Shown in pieces: positions 6,742 to 10,288 of a stretch of DNA of 10,288 nt. Origin of the DNA: Thermoleophilia bacterium (GTDB lineage Bacteria > Actinomycetota > Thermoleophilia > Gaiellales > Gaiellaceae); assembly GCA_013362295.1 (NCBI GenBank), contig JABFWJ010000447.1, positions 1 to 10,288 on the forward strand, given 5' to 3'. The position numbers were made by a program, and so were the translations under genes. The notes beneath the pieces are model-generated. The model saw only the letters and a list, made by a program, of their open reading frames with translations. It did not search any database and was not told the DNA's origin. Within the stretch, counting starts at the first letter, position 1. The number at the start of each line of letters is the position of its first letter.

Positions 6742-8634
6742 ATGTCCTCTAAGGCGACTTCTCTACCTCCTTCCTTGGCAGAGTTGCGGGAGCTCGGTCA
6801 GCAGCTGCGTGTCGATTCGATTCGTGCGAGCGATGTGAAGAAGTCGGGGCATCCGACTTCGTCGATGTCAGCTGCTGACCTGATGGCTGTCCTCTTCGCG
6901 AAGTACCTCCGCTACGACTTCGATCAGCCCGAGAATTGGCTGAACGACCACTTGATCTTCTCCAAGGGGCACGCTTCGCCTCTGCTGTACTCGCTCTACC
7001 TGGCAGCGGGGGCGATCTCCGAAGAGGAGCTTCTCAGCTTCCGTACCTTCGGCAGCCGGCTGGAGGGGCATCCGACGCCGCTGCTCCCCTGGGTCGACGT
7101 CGCAACCGGTTCGCTGGGCTTCGGCCTTCCCGTTGGCGTCGGTGTCGCGCTTTCCGGCAAGCGACTGGAAGAGGCGCCCTATCGCGTCTGGGTCCTGTGC
7201 GGAGACAGCGAGATGGCGGAGGGCTCGATCTGGGAGGCGCTCGAGCATGCCGCCCACTATGGACTCGACAACCTCGTCGTGATCGTCGATGTCAACCGGC
7301 TCGGCCAACGCGGAGAGACGATGAACGGGTGGCAGATCGATCATTATCTCGAGCGGGCACGCGCGTTCGGCTGCCGTGCGATCGCAGCCGACGGACACGA
7401 CGTCGCCGCCATCGACGGGGCGTTCGCGGAGGCGGTCGAGGGCGATGGGCGGCCGACCGTAATCGTGGCGAAGACGATCAAGGGCAAGGGCGTTCCTGGG
7501 ATCGAGAATCAGGAAGGCTGGCACGGCAAGGCGCTCGCAGACCCGGAGGCGGCGATCGCCGAGCTCGGCGGGATCCGGCGGCTGCGCGTGCAGGTGGCCA
7601 AGCCGCAAGCCCAGACGCCCCGGCGGCCCGCGCCCGCGCCGGCGCCGGTCGACCTGCCGCAGTACGAGCTCGCCGCCGAGGTCGCGACCAGGCGCGCATA
7701 CGGAGACGCGCTGGCTGCGCTCGGGTCGCAGCGGCCGGAGATCGTCGGTCTCGACGGCGAGGTATCCAACTCGACATACGCAGATCTGTTCGCGCACGCC
7801 CACCCGGAGCGCTACTTCGAGATGTTCATCGCCGAGCAGCAGCTGGTGGCAGCCGCGGTCGGCCTGCAGGTGCGCGGCTGGAAGCCGTTCGCCTCCACTT
7901 TCGCGGCGTTCTTCACCCGCGCCTACGACTTCATTCGAATGGCCGCGATCAGCCACGCGAGCATCAAGCTGTGCGGCTCGCACGCCGGCGTCTCGATCGG
8001 CGAGGACGGCCCCTCGCAGATGGCGCTCGAGGACCTCGCGATGCTGCGAGCAGTGCACGGCAGCACCGTCCTCTACCCGTGCGACGCAAACCAGACCGCG
8101 AAGCTGGTCGCCCGCATGGCCGACCGGGAGGGAATCGTCTATCTGCGCACCACGCGCGCCGCGCTGCCGACCCTCTACGGCGCCGACGAGGAGTTCGAGA
8201 TCGGCGGCAGCCGGGTCATCCATTCGTCGGAACGCGACCAGGTGGCGATCGTCGCCGCCGGGATCACGGTGCACGAGGCACTCGGGGCCGCCTCCCTCCT
8301 CGAAGCCGAGGGCATCCGGGCCCGGGTGATCGACCTCTACTCGGTAAAACCGATCGACGCCGCAACCCTTCGACAGGCAGCGCTGGCGACCGGGGGTCGG
8401 CTGCTCACCGTTGAGGATCACTGGCCGGAGGGCGGCGTGGGCGAGGCCGTCGCGACAGTCTTCACCGAGGACGCCCAGCCGCCGCGTGTGGTCAGGCTCG
8501 CTGTGCGCGGGATGCCTGGTTCCGGCACCCCAGCTGAACTGCTCGCCGCAGCCGGCATCGACGCCGCCGCGATCGCGAACGCCGCGCGCCGACTGGCACT
8601 CGAGGCTCCCGCCGAGTCGAGACACGCAGCCTAG
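6742..8634 (+). CDS. tkt: Transketolase (two-domain, metazoan-like length)
   Basis: This thiamine-diphosphate enzyme moves two-carbon ketol units between sugar phosphates in the non-oxidative pentose-phosphate pathway. At 630 residues it contains both halves in one chain. The N-terminal PP domain carries SGHPTS (35-40), SKGHASP (74-80), and the TPP/metal motif GDSEMAEGSIWEA (154-166) closing with VDVN (182-185). The Pyr domain carries catalytic Glu365 in MFIAEQQ and CGSHAG (411-416), followed by a C-terminal domain from about 490. A Pro/Ala-rich linker (about 288-305) joins the halves. Its length and motif spelling resemble the roughly 620-residue animal-type transketolases more than the 660-residue E. 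coli type. I chose ATG 6742 because the family N-terminus follows directly, and the open frame back to 6526 is a shadow of the small ORF. The start has only weak purine-rich stretches upstream. It is followed after 25 bp by the aldolase gene. Confidence 0.95.
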   Translation: MSSKATSLPPSLAELRELGQQLRVDSIRASDVKKSGHPTSSMSAADLMAVLFAKYLRYDFDQPENWLNDHLIFSKGHASPLLYSLYLAAGAISEEELLSFRTFGSRLEGHPTPLLPWVDVATGSLGFGLPVGVGVALSGKRLEEAPYRVWVLCGDSEMAEGSIWEALEHAAHYGLDNLVVIVDVNRLGQRGETMNGWQIDHYLERARAFGCRAIAADGHDVAAIDGAFAEAVEGDGRPTVIVAKTIKGKGVPGIENQEGWHGKALADPEAAIAELGGIRRLRVQVAKPQAQTPRRPAPAPAPVDLPQYELAAEVATRRAYGDALAALGSQRPEIVGLDGEVSNSTYADLFAHAHPERYFEMFIAEQQLVAAAVGLQVRGWKPFASTFAAFFTRAYDFIRMAAISHASIKLCGSHAGVSIGEDGPSQMALEDLAMLRAVHGSTVLYPCDANQTAKLVARMADREGIVYLRTTRAALPTLYGADEEFEIGGSRVIHSSERDQVAIVAAGITVHEALGAASLLEAEGIRARVIDLYSVKPIDAATLRQAALATGGRLLTVEDHWPEGGVGEAVATVFTEDAQPPRVVRLAVRGMPGSGTPAELLAAAGIDAAAIANAARRLALEAPAESRHAA

Positions 8635-8658
8635 GAGGCCGCGAGCCCGGTCGCCTCC
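8633..8658 (+). promoter_or_regulatory. Hairpin sequestering AGGAGG between tkt and fba
   Basis: A perfect Shine-Dalgarno AGGAGG (8633-8638) overlaps the tkt TAG stop but lies 21 nt before the aldolase ATG at 8660, too far for normal initiation. GGAGGC (8634-8639) is exactly complementary to GCCTCC (8653-8658), with a 13-nt loop, so the ribosome site would be buried in a stem ending one base before the ATG. No ATG, GTG or TTG lies at a normal distance in the aldolase frame. Terminating ribosomes on tkt would melt the stem, which suggests translational coupling. The structure is visible in sequence, but the regulation is inferred. Confidence 0.5.
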
Positions 8659-8659
8659 G

Positions 8660-9709
8660 ATGCCGCTCGCTACCCCCGCCCAGTACGCCGAGCTGCTCGA
8701 CGCCGCCAGAGCCGGCGGCTACGCCATCCCGGCGATCAACGTCTCGTCTTCTTCGACGCTCAACGCTGCGGTTCTGGGTTTCGTCACCGCCGGCTCCGAT
8801 GGGATCGTGCAGGTGTCACGCGGCGGCGGCGACTTCGCAGCCGGCCCTAGTAAGGACCGGCCGCTCGGCGTTCGGGCGCTCGCAGATTACGCTGCCGCCG
8901 TCGCCGAGCAGGTCCCGATCCTGGTCGTCCCACACGGCGACCCTTGCCCGCCAGACGACCTGGACAGCTTCCTTCGCCCCCTGCTCGCCGAGTCGCGCGC
9001 ACGCCGCCAGCGGGGCGGTCAACCGCTTCTGCTCTCGCAGATGTTCGACGGATCGAGCCTGCCCCTCGACCAGAACCTCGCCATCGCAGCCCCGCTGCTC
9101 GCACAGTGCGCCGCCGCAGACGTGATCCTCGAGGTCGAGATCGGCGCCGTCGGCGGCGAGGAGGACGGCATCCGCGGCGACGAGTCGAACGGGCGTCTGT
9201 ACTCCACTCCCGAGGAGGCGCTGGCCGACGTCGACGCGCTCGGGAGCGGCGAGCGCGGCCGCTACCTCCTCTCGGCGACCTTCGGGAACGTCCACGGGCA
9301 CTACCAGCCCGGCAAGGTCGCCCTCCGTCCGTCGATTCTCGGCGAGATCCAGCAGGCGGTCACCGCCCGCCACGGCGAGCGAGCCGCATTCGATTTCGTC
9401 TTCCACGGCGGCAGTGGCTCGACACCGGAGGAGATCGCCGAGGCAGTCAGCTACGGGGTCGTCAAGATGAATCTCGACAGCGACGCCCAGTATGCGTATA
9501 CGCGCGCCGTCGCCGACCACATGTTCGTCAACTACGCCGGCGTCGTGCGCGCCGATTGCGGCATCGGCGACAAACGCGCCTACGATCCGCGCACCTGGGG
9601 CCGCAGTGCCGAGCAGACGATGGCGGCACGAGTCGTGGAGGCCTGCCACCAGCTCGGCTCCGCAGGGAGAAGCCTCACGGGTCACGCGCCCCGACCGCCG
9701 CGGGCGTAG
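8660..9709 (+). CDS. fba: Class II fructose-bisphosphate aldolase, divergent metal-binding motif
   Basis: This 349-residue TIM-barrel enzyme belongs to the zinc-dependent class II family, which interconverts fructose-1,6-bisphosphate with dihydroxyacetone phosphate and glyceraldehyde-3-phosphate. Family features are PAINVSSSSTLNAA (24-37), GSDGIVQ (45-51), FDGS (129-132), VEIGAVGGEEDG (159-170), zinc ligand His212 in FGNVHG, zinc ligand His249 in FHGGSGS, and the phosphate-site KMNLDSD (269-275). The HTDHC motif, however, reads His92-Gly-Asp94-Pro95-Cys. The catalytic Asp is kept, but the zinc ligand corresponding to E. coli His110 is Pro (CCT, 8942-8944). Smaller departures are SRGG for the usual S(T/N)GG and SQM for the usual SHM. 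The start is ATG 8660, which matches the usual MPLATP-like N-terminus. It is third in the rightward operon. Family membership is certain, but aldolase activity is doubtful as the sequence stands. Confidence 0.9.
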   Translation: MPLATPAQYAELLDAARAGGYAIPAINVSSSSTLNAAVLGFVTAGSDGIVQVSRGGGDFAAGPSKDRPLGVRALADYAAAVAEQVPILVVPHGDPCPPDDLDSFLRPLLAESRARRQRGGQPLLLSQMFDGSSLPLDQNLAIAAPLLAQCAAADVILEVEIGAVGGEEDGIRGDESNGRLYSTPEEALADVDALGSGERGRYLLSATFGNVHGHYQPGKVALRPSILGEIQQAVTARHGERAAFDFVFHGGSGSTPEEIAEAVSYGVVKMNLDSDAQYAYTRAVADHMFVNYAGVVRADCGIGDKRAYDPRTWGRSAEQTMAARVVEACHQLGSAGRSLTGHAPRPPRA

Positions 9710-9715
9710 TCGCTG

Positions 9716-10288
9716 TTGGCTGGCTCAATCGAGCGCGAGACGTGCGCGGCGGCCGAGAAGCAGCGGCGGAGCTTGTCACCGAGGGGGATGCGGGTCGGCC
9801 TCGGCACGGGCTCGACGATGCTTGGCTGCTGCCGGTCCTCGCCGCACGGGCGGTGAAGGACGTCGTCTACGTGGCCACCTCGCCGGCCGCTGAGCAGGTA
9901 GCGCGTGAGCACGGGTTGGGCATCCGCCCGCCCCTTCACGAGCTTCGGCGGCCACGATCTTGCGATCGACGGAGCCGCCCAGATCGAGCCGACGGGCTGG
10001 CTGGTGAAGGGTGGCGGCGGTGCGCACATGCGCGAGAAGGTGGTCGCCGCCGCCGAGCGCTTCGTCGTCATCGCCTCTCGAATGAGCTCGTGGCCGCCCC
10101 GGCTCCTCCGATACCGCTCGAGCTGCTGCCGTTCGGATTGGAGTCGACGCTGCGCCTGCTCGAGTCAGCAGCGCTGCGCTCGGCGCCGCCGACCCCGGAC
10201 GGCAACCTGCTCGCCGACTACTCGGGCCGGTAGAAGATCCCGGCGGCAAGCTCATGGCGCGGCTCTCGCTGACGCCCGGCGTCGTCGA
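9716..10288 (+). pseudogene. rpiA: Ribose-5-phosphate isomerase A homologue, multiply frameshifted, cut by the window edge
   Basis: RpiA interconverts ribose-5-phosphate and ribulose-5-phosphate, the step feeding transketolase. The family sequence is recognisable only by hopping frames. It begins IERETCAAAEKQ, then AAELVTEG, then MRVGLGTGST (9788-9817), then AWLLPVLAARAVKDVVYVAT through PLHEL. It continues with GGHDLAIDGAAQIEP and KGGGGAHMREKVV (about 9947-10075), then SNELVAAPAPPIPLELLPFG, and finally PVEDPGGKLMARLSLTPGVV to the edge. Breakpoints lie near 9761-9770, 9787 (a run of five G), 9815-9820, 9943-9947, 10076-10078 and 10225-10229. In E. coli the DGADE motif holds active-site Asp81 and Asp84. 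Here it reads DGAAQ, with the second Asp lost. A stop at 10231 closes the longest frame. No normal start is visible, and TTG 9716 is the first plausible codon after fba. True decay and local sequencing or assembly error are both possible. Confidence 0.8.

Noticed and set aside
6267..6743. 158-residue minus-strand frame over the divergent spacer and small ORF
   Set aside because: Its N-terminal part is Arg/Ser-rich, it overlaps the better small ORF, and it would place a gene across the only promoter region of both operons. No family similarity is seen.
6868..8625. 585-residue antisense frame opposite transketolase
   Set aside because: Transketolase is unmistakable on the plus strand. The antisense frame arises from codon bias (few stops opposite GC-rich codons).
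8944..10233. 429-residue plus-strand frame running from inside fba through rpiA
   Set aside because: Its first part is an out-of-frame reading of the aldolase. Only its later segments match RpiA, and those are described under the rpiA pseudogene.
1..10288. CRISPR arrays, tRNA/rRNA genes, insertion sequences, prophage or defence genes
   Set aside because: I saw no regularly spaced repeats, tRNA-like cloverleaf, transposase, integrase, nuclease or toxin-antitoxin motif on either strand. The content is ordinary metabolism.

Overview
High-GC, gene-dense bacterial chromosome, most likely from an actinomycete-type lineage. The GH65 phosphorylase plus beta-phosphoglucomutase pair resembles the mycobacterial Rv3401/Rv3400 pair as I remember it, and the class II aldolase and GC-rich codon use point the same way. 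A deep-branching group such as Thermoleophilia is plausible but is inference only.

Layout. The window has two divergent blocks around a spacer at 6209-6455. The leftward (minus) block is cydA - cydB (cytochrome bd quinol oxidase), then a short broken remnant that resembles the end of a histidine phosphatase, then a beta-phosphoglucomutase-like HAD enzyme overlapping a GH65 disaccharide phosphorylase. The rightward (plus) block is a small acidic protein of unknown function, a two-domain transketolase, a class II fructose-bisphosphate aldolase, and a ribose-5-phosphate isomerase A gene that runs off the right edge. Positions 1-198 hold no gene I can support.

How the genes fit together. GH65 phosphorolysis of an alpha-linked disaccharide gives beta-glucose-1-phosphate, which the HAD partner converts to glucose-6-phosphate. 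The rightward block carries non-oxidative pentose-phosphate and glycolytic steps that use this kind of sugar phosphate. Cytochrome bd supplies a high-affinity, microaerobic terminal oxidase. The window is mostly core carbon and energy metabolism, and I see no defence island, mobile element, CRISPR array or RNA gene.

The unusual material lies in gene integrity and in small regulatory structures. The rpiA homologue is readable only by switching frame about six times in roughly 550 bases, and it has lost a conserved active-site Asp. The aldolase just upstream has Pro where the zinc-binding His of its HTDHC motif should be. Either relaxed selection or local sequence error could explain this cluster. 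Other candidates are a hairpin that buries the Shine-Dalgarno site between transketolase and aldolase, a bulged hairpin on the stop codon of the small ORF, two operator-like palindromes, and a CydB with an extra C-terminal membrane segment pair.
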